Shown here: one piece after another, positions 32,701-46,005 of the stretch
Layout: each line of letters starts with the position of its first letter
Position numbering within the stretch: the first letter of the stretch is position 1
Assembly (NCBI RefSeq): GCF_000699445.3
Contig: NC_067195.1
Location: 85,012,569-85,076,568, forward strand
Length of the DNA: 64,000 bases
Source: Schistosoma haematobium
Taxonomy: Eukaryota; Platyhelminthes; Trematoda; Strigeidida; Schistosomatidae
Reading direction: 5' to 3'
The notes under the pieces: generated by a model
Told to the model about the DNA's origin: nothing
The model's database searches: none
The model's input: only the letters and a program-made list of their open reading frames with translations
Made by a program: the position numbers and the translations under genes

Positions 32701-35700
32701 CACCACAGTAAAAAAAGATAGTATTCATCACATTAAATGCCTAATTCCGTCTCTACAGATTGTATGTAACAAGTAATTTGACACTATCTCCAATTCTCTA
32801 ACTTATACCATGAATTGTGAAACAAACCGATACCTGATTGCACTACATTCTATGGATGAACTAATCAGACAGTGCTTCTTAACTTTTCAAGAGGAATTCA
32901 TTCATCTGTATAACTAAATTAATACTCTGTAATACACAACTTAGAATAAGAAAACATCAAAATTTTAAATTATGTATCACTTACAGAATTTTCATCAGAA
33001 CTGCTTTGAGAACCTGGAATTAAAGGATGATAAAGATTGAAATATCGACGATAACCATTAACGGCGATAACTGTTCCAACACAGTTCATTGGATTAATAA
33101 ATAAAATTCCACTATTATTATTATTATCATCAGTAGTATCATTCACATTCGTATTCTTTTGAATAGTTTTATTAGAACGAATATGTATTGGTAAATTAGA
33201 TCTGATAGATTCAAGTAATTTTGCAAGCCAACCCGAATATCGATCCATAGAAAGACAAGCACGTTGAATTTGACTTCCACTAATGAAAGAATAAAATTAT
33301 TATTTGAAAAAATAATAAAACTAAAATAATAATTTCACTAATAATGAACACATGCTTTGATCGGATAGAAATTTATCATTAATTTGTAGTTGCATTTTAG
33401 TACACAAAGTTAGTGGTTCTTACAACCATTTTAGCACCGATTTAAACACCTTACAATAAGCTAATATCCAGTGATCTAACCGGTTTGGTGAACACGGACG
33501 CCCCACCTGGGAGAAATTGGAAAACTCTGATTCAAAACCAATGGTGCACATGGGCTCCCGTATCCCTAGGGAACGAATGCTGTATGGACCAATCATTGGT
33601 CACTGGCTACCATGGGACTGCATCCCCCAACGTCGATCCACTGCCTTGTTGATCAGACCTTTATTAGATCGAAGGCTTCGGGTGTGGCCCCCTAAAAAAC
33701 CACCCGCTTCGGTCTAGGCACCCGCGCAGTAACACAGCCCACACACAAATCAAGTGACTTATGTGGCGCATATGTATTCGGTGCCCCATTGTACCCAGAT
33801 TTATGTGTTCAGATAAAAATAAAAATAAGGCTTAACATATCAACTGAAATAAATAGTTAAATTGTGAATTATTTACAAGACCTGAAAGTATTACACTGCT
33901 GATCAAAATAAGCCTAAACTAAATGAGTTGAAATAGTGCACTTCTATATCGGTTAAGGTTTAAATAAGACCAAGATGTGTGATGTGTAAATTTCGAAAGT
34001 CATTTTAAAGTAAAGAGATAGCGAAAATTCTTTGGAAGGTATTGAGTTACAGTCAATATAAAGAAATAAATGATGTAAATAGAATGTATGATTCCGCCTG
34101 GAGCCCTTCCGAAGCTATTGCCGGCCTCAAACCCGGATAAAGGAGGAGGGTTGGGCGTTAAAAAAACGCTAACCAGAAAGTAAGTAAATAGAATGTATAA
34201 TAGGACAGGCGTAATATCGAGCTGACTGAGATAATTGATAATAACATAAATTTAAAAGATTCACGCGAACTAAGAAAATACAACTTGGAGCAAACTGAAT
34301 AAGACAAAGTAGAGATAAACATAAAGGTTTATGACATGTGATTTATGCATTGGGTGACGAGATTGTGCATCACAGTAAACAGCATCTGAATATAACATTT
34401 CTGGTGCATAAGTCAGATTTGTTGTAGCGCGAGACTGAAGGCTCCGAGTTCAAATCCCGCGGGCGGGATTGTGGATGCACACTGTTGAGGACTCCCACGA
34501 TAGGACGAAAAGGCCGTCCAATGCTTCCAGGTTTTCAATGGTGGCCTAACATTAGTCGGTTCAAGATCTCAATCAACAAAAACATACTGTGTGTGACAAT
34601 AGTGTCAGTATATAAAAGCTATTGAAGTGTTTAAATAACGTCCATTCTGATATTAAATTCATCAGTGACGAGGAACATGAGAACAGTATAGCTTTACAGG
34701 ACATCGTTTTTTTTCAGAAAGATGGACGAATTAGTAAAAAGGAATCAATTCGGAAATAATACATTGACTGGTTAGTATATTCATTTCCACAGTTTTACAC
34801 CTCTTCAGTACAAAATATATCTGGCTAACCATCTTAACCACAAAACCAAACTATAATGTCCTGAGGTTAGTGTGTATGAGGAAATAAGTAAACTGAATAC
34901 ACTATGAAGTAACGGATATAGAAATAATTTTATTAAAATGTATTATCTGAACTAAAAACAAAACAATCAAACCTACCAAACTCGACGAGTTTTGAAGTCA
35001 AACTGATCACGTAATCGATTATCTTGAGTAGTTCCACGAACACATAATACTAGAAGCCTGAAACCTTGAGGGGCATCACGAACAAGACGGTCATATGTGG
35101 AAGGATTTAATGAAACAATAGGAGTAAGTGCAGATGACCTAGACATAAATACAAAATAATAAATATTTATGGTATTACTATTAGCTAAAACTTTAGACTT
35201 GATACTTACAACAGTTTTTAGTAATTTCTAACAACATTGTTGTCTTATTACTCCAAAATATCAAAAGGTAATGTATTTAATGATCAAAAGATATAATCCC
35301 AATGACAGAAAATATGGGCTTTTAATCTACAACAAAATTTCAGAGCTCAGAATCAAACAAAAAAGGAGGTTTCGAGGACATTCATAGCATTTGTAAGTTG
35401 CGATCTTGTATTTCTATAATAAAACCACACGAGTCATGGATTAAAACTACTCGTTGAACTGTCAGTTATTGTGACCAAAATTTTAGGAAATAGGAAGTTC
35501 CGTGAATTAGTGAAGGAACAGAAGACAATGGATGTCTACCTATACTTATGGGTCACTATTTTTTTTATTTTATAAACTTAACATTGAATTTTCCGGTTTT
35601 CGGTTGTGTTTCTTTTAGTAAAATCAATGTGTAATGTAAACAGTATCTACTCAAGTGCTTTTACACAACGCTTATAACCTTTTGTGAAGCTAATTATTGC

Positions 35701-38700
35701 AAAATTTAAGAGGGATCATTATGATGGTCGGTACAGTTTTCTTCTAGTTCATTGGAGAAAACAGAAGCGATAATAATAGAATTTATATGCCAAGTATATT
35801 ATGCGATGCACAATTTCATAAACAATAAAACTGTACAAAAACCCTTATCAATAAATATAAATGGCAGTTAATAATTAAGGAAAGACAATTTTATTCAGTC
35901 TTTACATATATACAATCACTCAGTTACAACGTAGGACCAAACACATATGTGCATTGGTCCAAGATGCCATACCTCATTAGCAGAGCAAGATGAACACTGG
36001 ATTCATAAAAGTAGTTAATTCAGAGATGGTGATATATAAAAGAAAGATTGCATATAACGATATAGTACAGGAAGAAAGAATTAGTTGGTAGAAAGAAAGA
36101 TACAAAGCAATTTTAATGTCATGGTTTAACGGAAGACAGAGAGTGTATACACCTACACTATTGTGATCGACTCTGAGCCATGTCACCCACAATCTCCAAC
36201 CATTGATTACGATAGTCACGCGGACCCCAACCGAGTAGTCTGCATCTAACAACATGGCTAAGACTAGAAGTTAGTGACTTCGAGGAGTGATGCCACGCTT
36301 TGGTTTGGCTGTTTCTAACTTTCTTCCAGTCATCCCCAACACTAGTCAGCATTGTGCGTCGTGGTAATCGGTGTTCAGGTATACGTAACACGTGACCCAA
36401 TCATCCCAGTCGATGAAGATTCACAACCTCATCGACATATATACAAATAAAACGGATGTAAGAAAAGAACCATTTAAAATATTCCATGTACTTTAAGCTA
36501 TGATCAAACATATGTTAATGAATCAATCTATTATTTTTTTATGATCAAAACTAATTCATCATTATTGATGTAGGAAAACGCCTTATTACGGTCTTGAATA
36601 AATCATAAATGTACACTACTATAAAGGAATATCTAACTAGACTAAAACAGTGTTTCAGTGCTCCTTGATTATAAATGGCTCTTCTAAATGATACATCAAT
36701 TGGTTGATGAAAACCATATACGTTGCAATCAAACAATTAATAAAAAAAAAAACAGAAATAAAACAAAACAACTGACCCTTCAGTAAATTTACACTGACTA
36801 CTACTGCTATTATTACCACAACTACTACTATTTTTATCACTAATATTACTGTTTGATGAGAATGATGTATTAACATCTTGATTTGTTTCGTTGTAACGCT
36901 TCTCTGTTGTACATTTATTCTGTTGTTCATTTTTTGTTGCTTGTACAAGTGTTGATATCAAACTGAATAATAGGAAACCGATGATAATCATAAAACTTGA
37001 AAAAACAAATGACAAAGGATGATTTACAAGGCTGTAAAATAGAAAAATACCAAAGAGAAAAATTAATATGGTAGAATGACTAAAGAATGAAACATATATA
37101 TATACATACCAGGTTACGATTATTTGGTCATAAATGACTTCAAGGCACTGTTCGTGTATCTTTGGTCCAGAGTGAGAGATACAGAGGTTAAATGCATGGT
37201 AATAGGCACATAATGAGAAATCGATTGAAATATTAGTGAATCTCAATTGACTGAGGTGATCTGGAAATGCAGTACATACAACAAATAACTGCATATACTT
37301 TGGAGCAACGATGATGGTTGACGTAGAGGTCAGTAGGAAAAACGCTAACGATGACAAAACCGAAAATCGGAACCAGCCCAAGAACTCACTAACCACCAGA
37401 CAGACATACTGCAAACAGGTTAGGGTCAGCCAGATAAGCACAACTAGTGGTTAGAGAGATTGTATGATATGATTCAGAATCCATCACAATGCAATAAATG
37501 CAAACAATTCAGTCATCGCTTAGATTCTGATTTTCGTAAATATTATAGTTTTTCATTACACGAAAATATAATCTCTTTAAAAATCAAACTACATTCTTTC
37601 GAAGTACCATTAGAACTACTATAACCTAATAAAGAAAATATGTTATTTGGCGGTCTACTTGAAATAACTGGGCTACCTGTTTCTGCCATATAAATATTTC
37701 AACAGATTGCCTGTTTTTTATTTTGTTTTAACACCTCATTATGTCTGTTAATCGCATAACCTTTATAGGTGTGTTTATGAAAAGCATAGGACATAGGTTA
37801 CAAAAAAGTACAATAAGAGATATCGTGGTAGTTGGCAATATGTATTGAAGAGAATGAATATAATTCATGTCGATTCCCGAGCTGCTAAATTCTAACTGCC
37901 GATCACTAATTAACAAGGTGGACTATCTTCAATTCCTACTAAATCAAAGCATGTATCGTAAATGTGGTATCATCACAATTTAAAAATCTTGGTTAACTGA
38001 TTTACAGGACGATTTCTTAGTATCACTACGTGATTTCAATATTTATCTTCAGGATCGATCAAACAATAATAAGTCGTTTGGCGGCAGTGTAGCTACGTTT
38101 GTAAACGTAAACTGGTGTCGATCTACCTTTGCATGTTTCAAGTTTTCTAATGATTTTATCGATTGTCTAACTACAAGATGCCATCCGAAACACCTGAATA
38201 AATACAAATATGTTTATGTTACCAACATCTACGTAACTGCAGACGGCACATCATCTGTAATATCTGTTTTCGCTGATGAATTCACTGAATTCGCTGTTAC
38301 TGCCTTCAGTGGTTCACTTTCAATTGTATGTGTTGGTTTCAATTCATGTGACTTTCATTACTAGGTCACCAAAATGTAGTAGAATTTCACACTCATTTAG
38401 ATGCTCATCTAGACCTCGTTTTCATTAATGAGGTGGGTACATATGTAGAACGAGACGTCAATACATTGAAACCCACGCACGCAAGCAAAAGTATAGAAGT
38501 TCTATAATACTTTACCTAGCAAATATACCGTGTGACGAACAGGTTGTTAGAGTCGACCTAGTCAATAACCTGTATTCTTAAACATATCTCTAACTAAAAG
38601 GTTGTACAGTCTCTCACACTCACAAAAACTTTTGGCTTAATCTTGTATAGTTATTTTCTATTTCATGATATGATACGGTCTGATTCGCTTGCGCACAAAC

Positions 38701-41700
38701 TGCGTTTACCTGAATTACATGATTCATACAGTGGAAGCTGAGATTGTATTCTGGACTCAAATGGATAGGGCTAGGTGAGGTACATACTGGTTGACACATA
38801 ACTGGTTTGACACAACATCAAGGTCGTGTAAGTCAGTGTTCTGATCGGCGATTTAGTCACGTGAAATTTGACGGGGCTTAGGACACCACAGTATGTAGCA
38901 AGGATTGGAGGTAAAATTCTTATTGACAGAAGACGAGAATAAAAAGAAGAGAAAAATGTGGAAAGCCTCCAAATCCCCTGGTAATGCCGAGAGTAAGGAG
39001 AGCTACCTCTCTCGAAATGCTTTCACATGGTCACGCGTATACAGCCACTACCAGGGAAGTTTTACTTACTGCCTTCTCGTGACATTACTGTTGTTTACGA
39101 AATCGATAGAACAAAAGGCGTGTTTCCGACGCGTTAACCTGATTGGTGGATACGGAGGATCCATCTATGGGAGATGGTAAACCCATATTCCAAACCAATA
39201 GTGCATATAGCCTTCAGTATCCTGAGGGAAAAAATGGCGTATGAATCAATCGTTGGTCACCGTCTACCATCAGACTGCACCTGATAACGTTGCTTAACTG
39301 CCTTGTGGATTAGACCTTTAGGTCAAATGCTTCGGGTGTGGCCCCCTAAGAAAACCATCTGCCTCGGTCTGGGAACACGGGCAGTATCACAGCCCACACA
39401 CAAATCAAGTGACTTGTGTGGTGCATATGTATTCGGTGCCGCTTTGTACTAATATTTATGTGTTCAAATCAATAAATAAATAAACAACACAATGGAGTTT
39501 ATAGGGGACAACTCAACGAAGATGCGGAAATGGTGCATTCAATGTATTGTTTTCATATTTTATAATTGCAGTGTAATTATGCAGTTGGTTTTTCGCGTGA
39601 CGATGTCTTCGTTCTTTAAATAAGGTGATTTAATGCTTTAAACAAAAAAAGAAATATGTAACTGTAATCTATCTACTTGTTCAGCATAATTTAACGTCAA
39701 CAGAGAAGAGAACAATATATCTTAATGACTAACCTACTGAGAAGAGAAAGAGAAAAAATCAACTTACTCAAACATTGAATGCCCAATATCCACAAGAATT
39801 TGTAACAGCCTATTTCTCATTCTAATCCATATTGACGCTACTAATTCATCAATCATTAATTCCTCAATCATACAATCTTTGAGTAGATACCATTGAGATA
39901 CCACTTTATCAATTGAATGAGTGAAATGATTTGTTGGATTAGTTACTTTGTCAATAATAGATACTGTCTGGATAATATTTTCTAAATCATTCATTAAAGC
40001 AGTATACATCTGTTTAGTAGATTTCAGGATTAAACTTTTTAAATCATTTGGTTTCAGCATTCTTTCATTTAAATGAGTTCTTGGATGAGACATTGAATTA
40101 GTGGGAAGAAATTGATAAACTGTTTCAGTTGAACTGATACGCCAAATTAATGCTAAACGGCCCATATTATCTAAAGTATAAAAAAGAAGAAATTTATCAA
40201 AAACTTGAAGAAAACACTATAAACAAGTAAGAATTTTCGGAGGTTTAACGGACACAACAAAGTTTCTCGATATTTGAGGTGAGTCTACAGTTCATGCGAC
40301 TAGGCTCAGATTACTTGACTAAAGTAGTCGTGATTATCGTAATCAATGATTAGAGATTTTGGATGATATGGCTCAAAACAGTTCTCAAGGGAACATAATT
40401 ATTCATTATTTTCGACCCCTTAAATCTTGGGTTTCCGGATTATCTTAGATTCATTTTAATTTCATAAACTCATTCACATTCATCTCGAATTATATCGTCT
40501 GGATCTAGTGTTTTCTACTGCTACTGTTATTACTTCTACTAATCTGACGTTATTCTTGATAATTTTGTCTTTTTGTACTGATACAGTGTAAAACCTTCAA
40601 CCGATGTACGTGCGTGGTAGGTTTTAAGTTGCATATGATTGACTGACTAGCTGATTGATAACTGAGACATCAAACGAACTTATGAAGATCACTGATACTC
40701 TGAAATATAGCAATTTAGCTGCTTACAGCGTTACAGATAAATTCATGCAATACATTTTCAGCCCAAAAAGTAGAGAGAATGTGCAAGTATCAGTTCATGA
40801 CCATATAATGATAATCGAACAGTAACAAAAATTCAACGTCACTGATGCAGGTATAAGAGAAAAGAAAAGGAAATGTTTAGTCATTTCACTGTTATTAAAA
40901 ACTCACTATCCTAGCCGGTTATTTTGTATATTGGTATGAGTGCATTCACGGGTTTGTATAGATAATTTGACCTCAATAAAAGCTATACGTCTGTCACACC
41001 GTATTACCAGGATTCACATATCAATCAGTTTTGTATTTATCACTTCGACTACACTGAACAAGCATGATTTAACCACTTCATAGCCACCATATAAACCCTA
41101 TTCCATACTAATTAGGCACAGAACAAACGCAATTTCACTAAACATATCGACATTTTGAAAACCGAATGGCATCAGTGCATTTTATTATGCAAGAACTATG
41201 TAGATAAATGATAAAATCTCCAAATGAGGTAGAGTTTACAAATCACGTAAAAATTTAGGAACTAGGTATTAGATAGTACTTAATTCTGGGTAGGGTAAAG
41301 TAAGTTGTTTTACTTTTAGGGTCAACTTTTTCCTATTCCTACTTTTGCGTGAGAAGGTAACACCGCCTCATAGACGGGTTGTTTAAGGAAAAAACCTACT
41401 CCCGGTGTACCCCAGCACGGTTAGTAGTACGACATTGCTCATGGACCTTTACGTTGTTCCGTTAAGACTTTTTTCCAAATAACCTACCTGCAGTATTAGG
41501 ACCTTAAGAAATGCGTATTCCAGACAATATAGCTTGATTAGATTATTATTATAACAATCGAGCCCAATCACCACTTCAAGGCACCAGCTACAGTTGGGCC
41601 TCTAAGCCAACTTTTCTCCGGATAGTGTGAGATTTTTGGCAGTGATTTTTTTCATTACAGCAACAGTGGGAGCGTTAAAATATACGAGTTACATACACAC

Positions 41701-44700
41701 GCCAACTACGAAATCCCCAAATGAAATTTTATGCTAATCCTTTAGTCTTACTAAAGAAATCACTATACTACAAATGAAAACATTAATAAAATATTTGGAG
41801 AACCATTACAGATTATTTAATTTAATTTAATCAATCAAGTAGCTTTTTTTAACTCACCTTCATTAAGTAAATTACACGATTCATTTGAACATGTAGAAGA
41901 TGTACTTAATTTTTGCATTAAACTAATCTGACGATCCACGTAAATATGTACAGGCATAAAATGATAACTATGTTGATTTGTATGATATAATTTTGATAAA
42001 TCTGTTTGAGATAATTGTAATGTATGACGTAACATAGTTAACCATATATCACCCCAACTGTTTACTTGTTCAACATTGGATAACTTTGAATTTAACAATA
42101 ATACTAAGCATAAATGACGATGATTAGAATGATCATTATAATGTTTATCTGATTCTAAAGCATATTTACTAGTTGGTTTACTTCCATCAGTTGGGCATAA
42201 ATCCAACAGTCGTGCACGACTATATATTCTAGGGATATTTAATTGACTATAAGTTAACATTGCATTATCCAATAAAGTAGGTGATAATTTTGTAGCTGAT
42301 TGACGATAGACAGGTATGCTTGAATCTTCATGATATATCAATAAGGTCTCCTATGGTGAAAAAGATAATTTCTAGTTTAGATTGATTATATTTACTATAC
42401 AACAATAACGGCTAGATAGGTGTTTTAAAACAAGTTAAATAGAACTGGACAATTCCTCTATTCAGGTTTAGAAAATTTTTTAAAAGTAAAAGATTTTAAT
42501 ATTATGTGGTAAAACGGTGCAATTCCATGAGATTTGAAGAACCAGGATTAAGTTATATTTTAATCTTAAGTTGTGGATTATTATGAAACAGAACGTATAA
42601 AAAAACAGTCCTATTGTAAAACACGACAATAGACAGGAGGTATTCATACTTATTGACAGAAGTTACAAAATATTTAAATAATACATATCAATAGCATTTA
42701 ATCGTCAATCTGCATATTTCAGTGTGTTTCATCGTCTGAAGTGTCTTCCCATCTGTTCTCAAAGTGTTATGCTAACGCTGCGCTTTTGATGCACTGGAAC
42801 TCTTCACTCCGTCTGACAACTGTGACAATTTCTATGTCATGTTCCGCTACATTCTACTTGTAAACAATCTTGTGACTGGCGTCCACTACACTATGAGTGG
42901 AATCGAGCCAGATGAGAGAGGCTTCGAATTCATGATATGATATTTAAAATTTTCATTCGCTAGCCACACCTGGAGCCTTCGACTTAAAGATCTAATCCAC
43001 AAGGCAGTTAAGCAACGTTAGGAAATGCAGTCTGACGGTAGACGGTAACCAACGATTGGTTCACACTCCATTTTTTCCCTCAGGATACTGGAGACTATGT
43101 GCACCATTGGTTTGGAATACGAGTTTCCTATCTCCCTTAGATGGATCCTCTGTATCCACCAACCCGGTTAAGGCGTCGGAAACACGCCTTTTATCCTCTC
43201 GATTTCGTAAACAACGGGCCACCGCGAGAAGGCAGTGAGTAGGACTTCTCTGGTAGTGGCTGTATATGCGTGACCATGTGAGAGCATTTCGAGAGGGAGA
43301 GCCGACTCTCTCCACCCTCATCCGAACCAGGGCATTCGGGGATGATGACAAATATACAAAGCATTTCATTCAAAAGCACTACATACATGCAGAAAATGAT
43401 AACCTCAAGATACTATACAAAATGTGAGACAAAATGAAAATTATAGTGTAAACCAGATTATAAATTTATTTAAATACCTAAATACAGACACATAAATACA
43501 CACATACACTAGGACTAACCTCATTTGGATTTACATTGAAATTCTTAGCCAGATTATGATTGTTACCAGGTTCAGAATTAATATAACCAGCAGCTAAATG
43601 ATCTGCTGCTCTGAAAGCAGCCACACAATACCGTAACGGTGGTAAAGTTAATGGTTTAATAAGTACCATTCTGGGTCGACTGTCACGACGCCAACCATAA
43701 TGAAAAGTATTAATAAATGTATCATAATCACTAATACTTTGTATTAATGGTGTATCGATTGTTGTGCTAAGAAATATTGGTAACGCCTTAGAGCGTGAAG
43801 GATTTGATTTCATAATTGCACTTCTTAATGCGTCAATAAGACTATTATGACTGAAATCACCTCGAGAGTAATAAGAAACCTGAAGATTTCCAAAAAATAA
43901 GGAACAAAAGCCAAGATTATCGCAGTCAAAAATGATTGAAGAAATAGTTTGTTTTCTTTGTATCAGCATTACAAAAATGAATTTATAAGAATGTTGCTTG
44001 GTTAGGGGAAGTTTATTATGTAAACATTGTGAAGCCGTAGTTTATTTGTCTAAAACATTATATAACTCAACTGCCATCAGTTCTGAGGTTAAAATTAAAC
44101 TTCAGTTACTTTGGCTGAATAAATCGCTTATACAAAGTGTGTCGGTAAGGAACGTTCTGATATATGATTGTGAAACTTGATACCTCAGAGCAAAGAATTT
44201 TCAGTGACTCAATATTTTACCAGTATTGCCTCTGAAAGATCATTCATATATGCTGACAAGGACGTATGGGTGATTTAAGGTATGGTGATGGTAATTCCAT
44301 CAGTGTCACGATCGTGAAACAACATCGGCGGCTTAAACATGTCATTACAGCAAGATCCAATGCTGCTGTTGGGTGGATAAATCCGAAAGGCGATCAGTTA
44401 GTGACATAGCATCGTAGAGTGACTATTTTGTTGAGACACTAAAGACTATGTAACTCAGCGGCTTGAGATTTCATCAGATATGAACCAGCACAAAACGCAA
44501 TAACGACCCTGTTATATCTTTCTACTACACCGTTTATAACGGTAGGATAAACATTAGTAACTGGAATCCCATTTTAGTTATTTTTTCAAGTGGACAGTAT
44601 CCTTCGTCATTAATATCCTTGTTCGTAAGCGATTAATGATCGACAATGAATAATTTAAATTTCATGAAACCGCAACACAGTTTTCCATCAAAGAAGCACG

Positions 44701-45963
44701 CCCCATAGTTCACTAAACTAAAAGAGAACAATTGCGTGACCAGTATTCACAATGTAAATTCCTCTGAGCAGCATAACAGTAATATCAGAAAAAGTACAGC
44801 AAAAAACTTAAAGGGAAAAAAGACTGTGTACATCAGCTGATATCACATAAATGAATAACAAAATTCAACATATTTAACAGGTATAGGTTTATGTATTCAG
44901 CTTTCAGTCAACATTGTGATTGACTTTTAGTTACATTTGTGCGGCTAAGCGATACCACCTGGTTTTTCTGATCGAATTCAAAGAGTATGGACAGAGACTA
45001 AGACCTATTGACTGAAAGTCAAGTATTTTAAACAATAAGCGACTGCCGCATAATGATTATAATTACATATGTTGTCTGCATAAAAAATTACACAAAAAGA
45101 ACTTTTACCAATGATACTATTTATTCTATGTAAAGTTTTGTTTTCCATTTACTGTGAAATACAAGTGATAACTTTTCCTGATCAGAAAAGACAACTGAAT
45201 CTACAATAAACCCTTTCAGAAAAAAACCGAAAAACATCTATGAGCTAACCTGTCCATCAACAACTATTGTCACACTCGGGACATGTAATACACGTAGCTC
45301 TTCACGCAGTGCAGAATCATGTTCTAAATTGACACTAGCCACAGTAATCCCCAACGGAGTAAGCTCATCTGCTAATTGTGACCAAATGGGACGAACTTGA
45401 CGACAAGGGAAACAAAAATCAGAATAACCAAATATGAACAAAGGCACCGTTCGAGATCGTGGGAGGTGGGTTAGGCGATAGTTTCGAAAGTCGATATTCT
45501 TTAAACAATAGCAAATAAAAATATGAAACTAAATAGTGACAGAATAATTTATTATAACTTTTAAATTTAAATGAATAATTTCGGAGTAGTTGGGTGCCGA
45601 GTTCATGTAAGATTATCAATAATTTTGATGATGGATTATATTTACTTGACAAAGACTGTATCAGACGGCCAAGCGAAACGTTGAATTTACATAAACTCTA
45701 AGTCACTGAAACTTTTGGAAATATGATTTTCCTCCTCCCTACTGTCTAACAAGTGACACATTTGTTTAACATCGTACTAACCGGTTTAAATCATGCTGAC
45801 TAAAAACAACTAATTGCTCATACACATAAATTAATATGCGGTTTATTGAAGGCTCTAAATACCAATAGGAACAAGATCGACAGAACAAATTAAACTCATT
45901 TGTTTGTTAACTTTATTAGAGACGAACAACCTAGAATATTGTCCGAAATGACACGCTTATTGA

Positions 45964-46005
<42 letters not shown>

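Noticed and set aside
36551..36736. Candidate exon between DNAJC16 exons 8 and 9
   Set aside because: Exon 8 ends GG| and exon 9 starts G, giving the conserved join directly. The candidate does not match the family.
37100..37441. Upstream extension of DNAJC16 exon 8 as one long frame
   Set aside because: The acceptor TTTTACAG at 37032-37039 gives the required phase. Sequence above it has no family similarity and is intronic.
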